A stretch of 64,000 nucleotides of DNA, from the NCBI GenBank assembly GCA_028564675.1, contig JAOVVO010000426.1, forward strand, positions 1 to 64,000, written 5' to 3'. The stretch is from Onchocerca lupi. Its lineage: Eukaryota > Nematoda > Chromadorea > Rhabditida > Onchocercidae. Both the position numbers and the translations under genes were made by a program. Positions 49,101 to 60,835 of the stretch are shown piece after piece. The notes under the pieces are model-generated. The model saw only the letters and a program-made list of their open reading frames with translations, was not told where the DNA came from and did not search any database. The first letter of the stretch is position 1, and every line of letters begins with the position of its first letter.

Positions 49101-50133
49101 ACTGGTCCATGCAAGAACGATCATTAAGCAACTTTCATTGAAATATCATACCTGACGCAGGCTGTTTCAAAATTAACGATGTCTGAACTTGTTTCTTCAA
49201 CAAAATCCGCTGTTTTCGGCTGGGATACTGAAAATAAATTTTCAGACCTTTTGTTTAGTAGAAATCAATATATATTTTTCGCGTAGCTCTAAGGTTTATA
49301 TTTATTAAAGTTATATTTCCAGAAATTCACAGAATTCACTATTCTCATCATGTCTTAACAATTTCTATTTTGAAGATTAGATGTGGAAAAAAAAAAAACC
49401 ATAACGAAATACATTTATATCTGTCACCGATGAAGGTTCCAACAAAGCAAGTTTTCAACATTGTATCATAATTAACCCAAGCATGCGTTTTGTTGAAAAG
49501 ATCTGTACCATCCGTACCAGCAGCACGCAATAACTGTTCTACTCCACCCGGATGAAATACCAAATAATCTGTCACATCGTATACCTAACAAATCATCATC
49601 AAAATCAGAACTTTAGAATAAATAAATTTCTAATTCATTTAAAAGCTTCAATTACTATTTCTTGCAATAGAACTTTCACACCAAATAGCAGATTCATTTC
49701 AACAATTTGAAATTTTCTATACTTGATACTTACTCTTTCACCGAGTAAAATCCAGCAATCATCAACACTTGCATGTTTACTGAGATCAACATGATCAACA
49801 CCGCTTTTTATCTTCGCTGCAGTACTTCTGCCTGATGTAAATTTGATCCAGTCCATTAAGCTTCGACAACATTTCAGAGCAACTTTCGGACGCCCGCTCT
49901 TAAAAACATTATTTCAAATAAATTGTAAGAAATAACTGAAAACAAACATTAAAATCCTCAACTCTGAATAGCTACCAATTATTTTAAATAAAACAAAAAA
50001 GACTGGAAACTGAGCGCCAAAAAAAGAACTGAGTGGAAAGTTGGAGACTTATACAAATTCTCAAATTACTAGGAATTTAAAATCAAAAAACAATGTATCT
50101 TTCTACCTGAGAAGTTTGCGGAACAGATAACAT
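46165..50133 (-). CDS. CYB5R4: Cytochrome b5 reductase 4 (NCB5OR) homologue, 477 aa
   Basis: A fused oxidoreductase passing electrons from NAD(P)H through FAD to heme, linked to ER redox and lipid desaturation in mammals. Exons: 50133-50107, 49898-49734, 49584-49413, 49227-49152, 48803-48658, 48232-48098, 47891-47751, 47422-47300, 47080-46939, 46828-46686, 46540-46432 and 46219-46165; phases agree (478 codons). Start MLSVPQ resembles the mammalian MLNVPS start. SLMDWIKF precedes the cytochrome b5 domain with heme ligands H75 (FHPGG) and H98 (KTHAWVNY). A CS/p23-like domain follows (about 147-235), then the reductase: DVTHD, VPVGHHVLL, FAD motif R293-P-Y-T-P, nucleotide motif AAGTGLT (355-361), and ISGPNPF near the end, where most relatives have CGP. 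At exon 6 the acceptor gattgcag is chosen because the upstream one (ttcaccag) breaks phase with a stop. The 3' end is chosen in the frame ending LLKELEIPQDCIHIFMN. It is somewhat shorter than the human protein (521 aa). Confidence 0.93.
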
Positions 50134-51188
50134 TACTGATTTACTTCCGCCCTTGATGACGTTTACTGTATTTCGCGAACTTACAGTATTGAATAATTTG
50201 TCCTGTAAAAGAATCTTTCATAAGATAATTATTTATTGCCAATATATTCTTTCAAATATTGTCAAATAACAAAAACAGCCATTCATTAAAATTTCAATTT
50301 TTTCCAATTAGTAATTCGTTAACTTCTTCCAATTTATTGGAAAAATAGTGACAGCCACATTTTAGACAAACACTTAAAATCTGCCATGCACATTCGAAGT
50401 TCGCAAACACTCGTATTGTATTATTTCTCTTAAATGTAAAATATTTTAATTCAGCAATCTTCAATGCATGACAATTCATTAAATGCACGATTATCGTTTT
50501 GCTATTAAGTAAGTATTTTCCTACATGCAAAATACGCCATTTTTTTTATCATTATCTACTTTATTTTGTAGAAGTAATGCTAGTTGTTATCATGTAACAC
50601 ATTCCTGTACATATGTTCCTGTTCTGATGTAACACATTCCTGCCATTTATTACATTAGATTGTATTAAATTCCGGATCAATGTTCTCCAGATGATAACTG
50701 ATATTTCCGTACAATTTGTGCATATTGGATTATCATATATTGGGCATATTTCTTTGTCGTTGATAAAAAAAAAAAAAAAAGAAAAAAAAGAAAAAGAAAC
50801 GCACTCATTTTTCGCAAACAATTTTACTTCCAATATTGACTAATTTAATCAAAAAAAATTTGAATAATTTATCAATTAATTTAATCAAACAGCAGTTTTC
50901 TTTGTGCTTGTTTTTAAACTTTCATAATGGCGTTAATCTTATTATGTCTTCACATAGAAAACGTATCAGATTTCATTACTTACCCAACGAAAGCATGTAC
51001 AGTTACAGAACATTATGTGCCTGAGGAGAACATTCCGGTTACCAATCCGTAATCGAATAAACGGAGCAATATTTCCGGAGAACGACTACGTTAACCCGCT
51101 TTTAACCGACCAATTCTCGCTGTCATTCATGCCATCTTGTTAATTTAATTATCGACTTTTGGCCTTTCAACTATGAACCCATTCTTAT

Positions 51189-51292
51189 TAATCTATGCCA
51201 CCTCTCTAATTATTGCACTCTCTATTAATGTCTTAATCCTTTCAATCTATGTTCTCATCTAATTATTACGCTCTCTACTGTTGTCTTAACGA
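51189..51292. repeat. Diverged tandem repeat of about 55 bp
   Basis: The pattern aatctatgccacctctctaa, then ttattgcactctct and tgtcttaa, recurs once as aatctatgttctcatctaat, then tattacgctctct and tgtcttaa. Confidence 0.7.
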
Positions 51293-51559
51293 CTGAATTG
51301 TTGCCATCAAAAAAAGTCATTGTAAATGAAAAGTTTTATGCAGCCCACACTTATCTATGTATTTATTCTCTAATCCTTTCACTAATCCTCTTTGTCTCCT
51401 CAATAAATGCGCTATTTCGTCCAAATCGTATGAAGTCTTTTCGGTACAATCAATTGCTTTGTGTATATTTGTACGCTAGTTGTCTGTCCTGCTTCGAATC
51501 AATATTCTTTCTTGCAAAATGCAGTTGTGTATGTCTCACTATGTTTCGTTTATCGCTTC

Positions 51560-51671
51560 ATCTCGATTACCGCGAACTCTCGGTCCCTGTTCCGAAGTAG
51601 CCGGTAAAAGTGATGTAAGTTTTAACTGGATTATTATGAGAAGGATGCAATCTCGATTATCGCGAACTCTC
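51560..51671. repeat. 22-bp direct repeat, 90-bp period
   Basis: atctcgattaccgcgaactc plus tc at 51560-51581 recurs at 51650-51671 with one base changed (attat for attac). It is GC-richer than its surroundings. Confidence 0.85.
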
Positions 51672-52330
51672 AGAAGTTTCTTAGTCTATGGAATGAAATA
51701 AGGAACTGATAGTTCCCAATAATTGAGATTACATCTTTTTCGAATGAAATGTGTTAGATTTTTTTCCAGTATTTGAATTGCAGTATTCGAATAACATTAG
51801 ATTGCTGCAGCAGATGAATTAATCGATGATAAATAAATTAATTGAATTGTGAAGAAATAGCAAAGTAAGAATGATATGAATGATTAATAATAAATAATAA
51901 TCTTATATATCCTTCCGGGGTCCCTCCTTGTTTCCTGATCTCCAATTTGTCATCACATGATTAGCCGACTTCGCTTTGTTCATTTGTTAAATGGAGCATT
52001 TTGGGGGTAAACATGTTTATTGTTTTGTCGGAAAACATGTTTACCTTTCTATTTATTGTTTTGGTGGTGAACATGTTTATCCTTGTTCGTCATTAGAAAT
52101 TGTTTTTACGCTTCTTCAGTTTTAACATTCCTTGCTCATAATAAACTATCTTTCAGGATTTTTCGACATTTACATTGTTAATCTTTATGTTTACTTAATG
52201 ATTCTACATTTAGTAATTTGATCGCGGACAGAGAACTTTAATAATTAGACATGATGTATAGTAACTATATAAATAAGGTCACAATTGCTGATCGACTGAA
52301 TCAGACAAAATTTAAATTCAAATTGGATTT

Positions 52331-52333
52331 CAG
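52331..52333 (+). promoter_or_regulatory. Possible 5' splice-leader acceptor of MBD2/3
   Basis: ggatttcag ends at 52333, 31 bases before the ATG. An in-frame TGA at 52344-52346 lies between the acceptor and the ATG, so any exon joined here would be untranslated in the MBD2/3 frame. Confidence 0.45.
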
Positions 52334-52364
52334 ATTTGACTTTTGACGACTAATCTTTTATCGT

Positions 52365-54407
52365 ATGGGTCGAACAAAAGGTTCCGAAGCGGGTAATTTA
52401 TCGGTCACAAAGCGTGGCATGAAAGGTAGCAAAGATCGAGGAGTTGCGGTAACTGCAAAAAGTGGTTTTGATGGACCATTGAATGCTCCGTGGCGTAAAA
52501 CGGTATCCATCTTCAAACAACCCGTTACATTGGTGCATACGACAAGTCGTGAAACGAAGAACCCCACCAATGAACAGTTACGACGTGTTTGTGCATCAAG
52601 TAATTTGAAAAATAAAGCTGATAAACCACGACAAGTTAGTAATTTAGATAATTTTAATATTATTTGTTAGATTTTGGTTTGTATAATTTCGATGTTGTTT
52701 AGTAAGCTTCAGTTCCGATAACCTTGATGTTTTTAAGCTTTAGAAAATAGTTTTGAACTTATTTGCAAGTTTGGTATAGGTAAGTTTAGAACTTTTAATT
52801 AAACTTCGGTTTATATAACCTTGGTATCAGTTATAAAAATTTCCAGTTTGTCGGATGCAATGGATATCATCTTATCTACTTTTTCAAACTAATAATAAGA
52901 GATTATATATGTCCTCGATACTTTTTTTTTTTTTTTGAATCTCATGAATATAGGCATGATTCGAGTAATAAATAGGGAATATTAATATCCTCGATGCTTT
53001 ATATATTATATTTTTAGGATAATAAATAATGATTGTTGTTTTTTTCTCTTACTTTTATATCTTTTTTTTATACATTTTATAGAAGATTGCTATTGTAAAT
53101 AAGAAGATTTACTTCCCTTTGTATTTCTTTTATGAAGTCTTATTCTATTTAAGATCAAGTTAAATCCAATCTTATTTATTATATTTCTCCTGGTTTTATG
53201 GTTATATCATATATCACGACAAAATTATCTTTTTATTATAGTTATATTGGGCTAAATCACTAGAAAATCTATGTGCAATGGTACCAGTTTGTAATGCCGA
53301 CCGTATAACGATTGATGACAATGAGCATATTACTCATAGATTGGATCTCGCCGGTAAAATGGAGCCGGCTTTAGGAATTATTGGTACTAATGGTTCGGCA
53401 GCATCGTTATGCTCTGCGCTGCATGGATTTGGCGCGCCAGTTATTACTGGACAAACTGCTACAAAAAAGCAGCTCGAATCAAATCCATCAGTCAATACAA
53501 ATATTGACCAGCCATTTATTCAAGTAAATTTTATTTGTTGCAAAGTCGGAAAGATCGAGATTTGGTTTGGCTAACTGTTTTCTAATTTGAAAAGATAAGC
53601 ATGTTGTTTAGTTTTAAGTAACTTGGAGGGTTTGTTATCGTAGAATTGTTTTTTTGTGGTAACAGTGAAATATATAGGTTAAAGGGGGCAATAGAAGTAA
53701 AAAACCCGTATTTGATTTAAAAGTTAACCATTTCGAAGAGAAGAAATTACTGTCTGTAATGATAGATAAATGCATAATTTTGGATTTTAACTATCTTCAG
53801 TAAGGATCACTCAAACAGTCCTTTCTATTTAATCTACCAGTATTGAATCGAATTATTCGTTGCAATATTGAAAGATTAGATGCAAAAATAAATTGAAATG
53901 CAGCAGCTTTGATAATTTAATGTTGGTATATAAGCAGATATTAATTTAATGTTAGACGATATTTTATGTATCTTAATGCATTCAAAATTGCCATGAAATA
54001 GCTTTTGCAGAGACTAGTTTCTGAAGACTCATTGGCTATCTTAAAATTAATTCTGACAAGTTTGTGATGCTGAAAGACTTATAAATAAATCACTCTAGAT
54101 GTTTTGAATTCAAAAAAAAAGGCCGCTATTGAGCAAATTTCAAAAATACGAAAATTGATTTGAATCACAATTCATTTTGATTTATAATTTGAACTATAAG
54201 TTATTTTAGTTTATAGCTTTGGTAAGCAGTTAACATATACTTTGGAAACTCATATTTATATCTGAAAAGTGAATAAGTTTAAAATCAGAGATGATAATTT
54301 TTATTTAGGCTGTGTCAGTCAGTGAGCAAGACATACAGCAGCAAGAGAGGCATGTCTTGGATATGCGTAAAAGATTGCAGGAGGCCCGTAAGCATTTTCA
54401 TATGTAG
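52365..54407 (+). CDS. mbd-2: MBD2/3 homologue lacking the MBD (NuRD subunit), 3' end unresolved
   Basis: MBD2/3 proteins are core subunits of the NuRD chromatin-remodelling and deacetylase complex. Exon 1 (52365-52634) encodes residues 1-90 with WRKTVSIFKQPVTLV, the conserved SIFKQPVT segment. Exon 2 (53242-53523, residues 91-184) starts LYWAKSLENL, continuing PRQ from exon 1 as in PRQLFWEKRLQGL of vertebrates, and contains ALHGFGAPVITGQ and NPSVNTNIDQPF. Exon 3 (54309-54387) is the start of the C-terminal coiled coil that binds p66/GATAD2 (SEQDIQQQERHVLDMRKRLQEA). The methyl-CpG-binding domain that normally precedes SIFKQPVT is missing: an in-frame stop sits 18 bases upstream of the ATG and no acceptor lies between. 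C. elegans mbd-2 is reported to lack it too. Exon 3 ends either at a gtaagc donor (phase 1) with an unidentified last exon, or reads on to TAG at 54405-54407 (216 aa), the end used here. Confidence 0.9.
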
Positions 54408-57400
54408 CATTTTCACATTTTACTTTCAGTTTGAATAGGCATATTTTTAATCATTAAATGTTTAGATGTTGTAGCATTTTATTTCACCGTTTTTCTTTTT
54501 TCATGAGCGAAATTTGTTATGTTTAAAAGTTATCAGCATTATATTTTTTGCGACTCATTTAAATTGAAAATTTTGCCTAGATTATGACTGGAATAGATGT
54601 CAATCTAAAATTAAGTTATGAAAATCAACTTGCTTTAATACTTTTGATTTAATAAACAAACTTTCGAAGAAAGGATTTTCGTTTCCGGTCATAAACTGTG
54701 TGGTTTCAATGTAGATGATAGTTTGAGGCAACATGACTTTATAATTTTATTTCGACTGCCGTTATTATTTTTCTTGGAATGTTTTAATTTCCGTGTCTTT
54801 TGTTATTTTTCTTTTCTGACGTTTTTTGTTTACTTTCTTTTAAACTATTTATTGATGCTGTCTTATAATTCAGTAACCTTTTCTAAAAAATGGATTTAAT
54901 AAGCTATTATCAGTTATTATTCTTGACATTTATTAATTGAAATAAATTGTTTAATGTAAGGACTGTTACTTGGAGTTATTTAGATTCTAGCAAGTAGACT
55001 AAGCTGCTCATTGAACTTAAGAATTATTGATGCAAATTAATTTTTAAATTATATATTTTATTTTTGGATTGTAACAGTTATTTTTTAGTTCTCTTTACTG
55101 TCTTTACAATTTATACTGGTATTGATTAAGACTGAAGCAAGTAGTAGGCTATACATGCACAAGCCAATTTTTCTGCCATCAAAATTTGTTGTTGTTTAAC
55201 TTGCCATATACTACTCTGGATGTTAATAATGCATTCTGAGTACTTTAGAAAAAACAGTTACTGTTTTGGGACGATTTTTTTTTTCTCAAATCTAATAAAG
55301 ATTTAATGAATTTCATTATCTAAACAAAATTTTGCGGCGCTTGAATTTTCATGGATTTGCAATGTTTGAGTTTTCGTGAAACAGAATACTGTCAGATCAT
55401 TTTTTGGTGGCACATTTAATTTCAATGATCCATTTTTATTCTTTAATTTGTAAGATTTGCATGAAGACTGTATTTTTGTGATCCGTGTTGTATTTGTTGC
55501 ATTTTGGTTTTTATTGGTTTTAACACTTATTTGGAAAAGTTTCAATTTACATAACCTAGTCTTGATTTGTCTGATTAATACAACTCGGCAACTAAATAGT
55601 TAACACTATATATCTATCTAATCATATAAATCGTTGTTTCTAATAATTATCTTTCGAAAAATCGATATATGTGGTCATATTTTCAGTGAGATCAGATTGA
55701 ATGATCCATTCATCAATGTTATGCAAAGAATTAAACGAGTAATAGTTCATACGAACTTTCCGGCAGAATATTGTATGGATCTGTTCTTTTCTGTGTATCT
55801 TTGAAAAGTGTATTCTCGATAAGTAGTTGGATTTGACTTTCCAACTTGATATGCACTTTTCCTATGAAGTAACATAATGATATTCGAAAATTTGATTGAA
55901 TAAGTTTATAATTTTTTGACATACCATTGATTGGTTGAGCAATGCTACTCAAATTTTTAATCAAAGTTATGGAAGCTGGGTGTTAATATGCATACTTAGT
56001 AATTTTCATAACAAAGTATGAGTGAACTGTTTTTTCCTAAAAATATATTTCTCTGAAAATCCAACTCTTACAAATAGGCCATGTGATTGTGTAGTCTATT
56101 AAATGCTTGCTGTGATTATTGTTGTTGTTATAATTAACAGCATAGAATGGGTGAGGTTGAAATGTGATAATTATAAGCAATGTTAGCATATTACTCTTAT
56201 TTTGGCCTTACCATTCATTGTTTTTCATCGTCTTTAATTTTTTCATCTTGTTTTGCATTGTTTATCTTTTATATTATTTTAAGAAAAAATAAAAATAGCT
56301 TGTAAAAGATTAAATTTTCCTGTTTAAAGAATTCACTGATTTAATTTGATTCCAAAATTTTGGGATAAAATAAATTGAACTTAGAATGTGTTCTTGAAAC
56401 TGTTGAAAGAAGAAAGTTAGAAGACGTGAAAAAATTATCTTTCGATCAAAGTTGAAGTGAGATTTTTTAATAATGATCTTTTCGCAGTATCCAGGCATCT
56501 TCATTTTGAATATGATAAAAGAATCTTCTTCAATCCTAAAATAATGGCGTAAAAAAATATGAGTCGGAACTTTCCAGAAAAAATCACACTATCAGAATTG
56601 TCATCAAAATTGAATGATATGTTTCTTTCGGTTTACGTACAAATATTGTATGTAAGGAGATTTATTGGCAGGTTGGAAAAATTAGCCTTTCCAGTTATCC
56701 ATTCACAAATTTTAATTTTTTATTTCGTAGAGTTTTCTTAGAGCTATAATCAGTATGATTAAGTAGCATATTATTGAAATTACAAGAATGCGAGAGATAA
56801 GATTGTGATCAAAAATCAGATCTTATTTTCCTGCAAGTAAATTAAACAAATTGATGAATATTTCTCATTGCGCCGGAAATTTAAAATCAAAGAAAGGAAA
56901 AGTTGTATATATATTTGTATGTGGAAAGCAAGAATTTATCATGTTTTCTTTCCTTTTTTTTCTTCTTTTTTTTTTTTTTTTTAAATTCTTTCTATAATTC
57001 AAAAGAATGTAAAAATTTCTTTGAAAAATTATTCCGAACAAAATATTTCTGAAATCATTCTCTTCTTCCTTCGACAGAATCAATGATATCATTCCATAAT
57101 CAAAACAACTTTGATTATAATATTCCGAAATTTATCATACAAATGATTGAAAATATAACAACTATAGATATAAATAATTCCAACTTTGTTAATAATGCCA
57201 ATATAATATATTTTTGGCAAAAATTTTATTGACTGATATTTCATTCATCCAATTTGTGCAATAATCCAGTTTAGAATTATGAAAATACCGTATTCCTTTC
57301 TATTGAAAAGAAAAAAAAAGGTTTTTAATTATATTTTAAGATAATTTTTGATCGAGTTGTTGGAAATTTTCGAATATCTCATATAAAACATTTAATTGGA

Positions 57401-59778
57401 TAGTATTAATTAATCATGACTAATAACACCTTTATTTGATTTGAGCGCTTGCGCAAATTATTCTGAAGTAGAAAGAGGCACAAATTTTTTAAACATCTAT
57501 TAAAATACTGCTGAAATTTGATGAATTTTTATCATTTTCTTAAAGTAAAAAAAAAAAAAAAACCTAATATTGTGCAAAAATACTTATCATTCCTTAGCTC
57601 TGATCTTCAATCTTTGATCATCAGATGTGATAATTGAGACAGTGACTGTATCGTCTCAGATTTTGCTATAGATGGAAAGCTGTGAGAAAACAGACTGTCA
57701 TCAATTTAAATCATTAAAATATTCTGAGTACTTTGTTTTTCAAATATTCAAACAGTGCACTAAAAATCTTTTGTAGAATATTTGAAATCGATTTTTCAAA
57801 TGCGAATTCCTTAAAATTTAAGAATACAACATTTTATGCCCAGCTGAAAGGGAATTATAAATTTTACAAGCTAATCTCTTAATTAATGAATTATCTAGAT
57901 AAGTTTAAACGAACAGCATCACCAGCCTTTTTCAAACGGCTGATACTTGGCCAAATTTCGGAATCAGTGTAAATTTTTTGGGAAAATCTCATTTTTCATC
58001 ATTTTTGGATTATTTTAAATATCTCCCGACTTTCGACATACTTTGGCATTTGGTGAAATATGGATGGATAGCTGAGATCGAGATTTGAATGATCATTTTT
58101 TTTTTACGCAAATGATTACATAATTAAAATTTTCATAGCGATTTACAAAAATTGTTTAAAATTCAGTTAAAAATTTTTCTGGTTAGTTTTCCAAAATTTT
58201 TAGATGGTATATTTATAATCGGAATTTGATAATATTTTAGATAAAATAACACCGGTTATAATTATTAATTTTGAACCACCCATTCCTATATATAAATGTT
58301 ATTTCAAAACTTGACTGGCAATAAATTCCTTAATTCATGATCTCATTTTAAAATTGTCAATTTCTATATCAACAAAAAAATTTAAAGAATGAAAAATTTT
58401 GGAGAGTTCAGAATGCTAAAATTGACTGCTATAGTTTAATTCTGATCTAGAAAAGTGTGGATATATCTCAGCTGCTATCAAAAATAGGAATAATCATGAA
58501 ACTAAACTTATGATAATGGTAATGATAAGAATGAACAATGCCCGCAAGAAAAATGATGTCAATTTCTCTAGCTAATAAAATTGCTGCAACTTTTATCTAA
58601 GAAAATGAAAGTTAAAAGTTATAACGAAAACATTCAGCTGTTTTTCTTTTTTTTTTTTTTTTTGAAAGAAATTGAAACTAATTGAGGAATAAAACGAATG
58701 ATAATCCTAGCCAATTAAATACTCTATCATCGGTTTTATTCCCAAGAATTAATCAATACTAGATTTTCTCAAAATATTTAAATTACCCGTTCACTTAATT
58801 AAGGTAATTATTTATAAATTTGAAAAGTAAGACTTTCAGTACAGAAAGTACTGGAAATAGCTGTCTACCTGGGAAAAATTATTAATTCAAAAGCTTCCTT
58901 TCTTGGGAATTGATCTTTTGACATAACATTTAAAATACATTGACATAAAATAATGAAATCTAATAATTCATACCTGTTAGTAACATGAACAATTCTTTTT
59001 CTTTTCTTTTTTTAAACTGATTTTCCCATTTTCATTATCTGATAATGATAGTTAATAGAATCCCTGACAGTTTCATTTTAATATGCTTCATTCTAACGAG
59101 ATATGATATTATCAAAGCTATGATTTCTCTATTTAAATTTGAATTTTTGTTAAATTAAAACTTTGAAATACTATTCCCATTTCCTCATTTTTCGAGTTGT
59201 ATGTTCACATTTTTATATGGCAGTGAATTAATTACTGAAAAGAGTCAATTCCGTATGGATTTTTCGAAAATTGAACGTGATTTTATTCGAAAAACGCTAT
59301 GTAAAAAGAGGAAAAATTGTGATCAAATGCTTTTAATAATTATAAAAATTCAAATTATCAAATTCAATGCGAATTAGACTGCTTCTATTAGGAAGATAAA
59401 CAGGAAAATTAGATAACAGCAACTGATGAATTTCAAGAAATGTGTAATAAAGAGTTAAGAATATGCTTGTAAATAGCATTGAACACAACTGTTCCTTTCT
59501 TCTATCGTTTGTAACACGCCACTCTCATCAATTTATATTGGTATTGCTCAATAATTATTCAGTTTTTTCGGTAATATTTTAAAGAATAAATATCCTTTTG
59601 AAACTTAACTATATTTTTTCATCAAAATCATAAACTTTTGATAACTACTGAATATTTGCAATAATGATCACTGCAGATGAGGAACTTAAAGATCAATCGT
59701 TCATTAAACTATATTATATAATTTTTTAACTTTAAAATTTCAGCCATCCAAGTAACTCTTCCAAAATAAGGGAAAAAA
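54408..59778. other. Downstream of MBD2/3; no gene fixed
   Basis: It may hold the last MBD2/3 exon. Acceptors that would close the protein quickly after phase 1 are at about 54437 (L then stop), 55677 (L-R-S-D then stop), 58838 (L-Q-K-V-L-E-I...) and 59743 (P-I-Q-V-T-L-P-K then stop). None can be chosen from sequence alone. The open frames at 55303-55545, 55731-55964, 56310-56504, 56559-56741 and 56865-57092 have no supporting signals. Confidence 0.45.
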
Positions 59779-59940
59779 ATGAGCGATCATATCCTACTTG
59801 TATTTTTCTTCTGCATGATACTTTCCAACAATATAAATATTACAGCACGATTCCCAAAACCAACAACTATCAGGTATAAGTTTAAACTAATACCCTGCCT
59901 CTCAACCACAGTACTATGCAAAATAACAAGTTTTTTGTGA
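59779..59940 (+). CDS. Candidate small secreted or membrane protein, 53 aa (or first exon)
   Basis: A strong acceptor (aaaatttcag, ending 59743) lies 35 bases before the ATG. The frame starts MSDHILLVFFFCMILSNN, a good signal peptide or membrane segment, followed by ITARFPKPTTIR. It either runs on to a stop at 59938-59940, or uses the donor cag/gtataag at 59873/59874 (phase 2) as a first exon. An acceptor at 59911 would join a lysine-rich second exon ending 60020, but that intron would be only 38 bases, at or below the usual nematode minimum. No family is recognised. Confidence 0.35.
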   Translation: MSDHILLVFFFCMILSNNINITARFPKPTTIRYKFKLIPCLSTTVLCKITSFL

Positions 59941-60835
59941 AAAAAAAATTTAGTTCTGAAAAAAAAAAAACAATTGGATATTTCTGGAAAAATGTTAAAA
60001 TAATTCATCACGAAATATAAACCGGAAGGTAATCTGATCTATTACTTTTACTTTTAGGGGATAATAAATGTTAGACATTGGAGCAAATGGTAGAAAAAAT
60101 GAAGGAAAAAAAGGAGAATGAAAATTTGACAAACTTTAAAATTTAAGGAAAAACTTTCAAACACTAAAATATAGTGAACTGGAAGACCAAAACAGACAAC
60201 AAATCCCAATTCCTTTTTTTGTTAACTTCCTAAACATGGATCAATTTTTTGGAATAAAAGGATAAAATCAAAAGTTTCTTCCATGAGTTAATAAAATTCA
60301 GTTTTGAAAGGAGGGGATAAAAATATATGGAAAAAAGATATTGCAGGCAAAATTATAATAATTGTTGAATTGTAATCGTAATCATGATCATATATCAAAT
60401 ATTGAGGTACGCACTGTAATCGATAAATAAGGTTAACATTAAATAAGAATGAAACGGATAAATTTTACAAAGAAATATAATAGAATAAATGAACGTGAAG
60501 TTTAAGATCATTTTTGAATAACAATGCAAGGAATATATTCTGAAAAGAATAAAAGAATGGCATTTACAACAGCAAACAAATAAACAGATAATGAGATTGC
60601 ATTCGTGATGGTACAGATTGTACCAATTTTCTATTTTCCTGCAATTTATTGATCTATTACTGGAAAGAAAATGAATCCTTCATCAAGCCCAAGAAATCCC
60701 AACCAATATCCGAAATATTTTAGAAATTCGCATATGAAGAATTTATTCATTAAATATTTGAAAAATCTCCTCTTTCTATAGGATTTCTGGATAATGAAAA
60801 TGTTACGTCGCCATTTGCAGTGAAACTATGTAATT
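59941..60835. other. Intergenic or 3' UTR, no gene seen
   Basis: The right part is presumably the 3' UTR of the ANP32 gene. The left part may include a second exon (59912-60020) of the small secreted candidate. Confidence 0.5.

Larger units (their letters stand above)
50134..52364. other. Divergent intergenic region between CYB5R4 and MBD2/3
   Basis: It contains a possible alternative upstream coding stretch for CYB5R4 on the exon at 50202-50107, which is open back to its acceptor tttacag. It also has two local direct repeats (51189-51292 and 51560-51671), three acatgttta(t/c) copies (52010-52085), and a TATA-like tatataaataagg at about 52265 before the MBD2/3 start. The open frames 51298-51600 and 51480-51701 have no support beyond length. 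Confidence 0.5.

Noticed and set aside
51298..51701. 100- and 73-codon frames upstream of MBD2/3 as missing MBD exons
   Set aside because: No MBD-like residues, and MBD2/3 exon 1 is closed upstream by an in-frame stop.
56559..56741. Possible MBD2/3 last exon (acceptor ttccag)
   Set aside because: It can be read in phase but the residues do not resemble the family C-terminus and the acceptor is poor.
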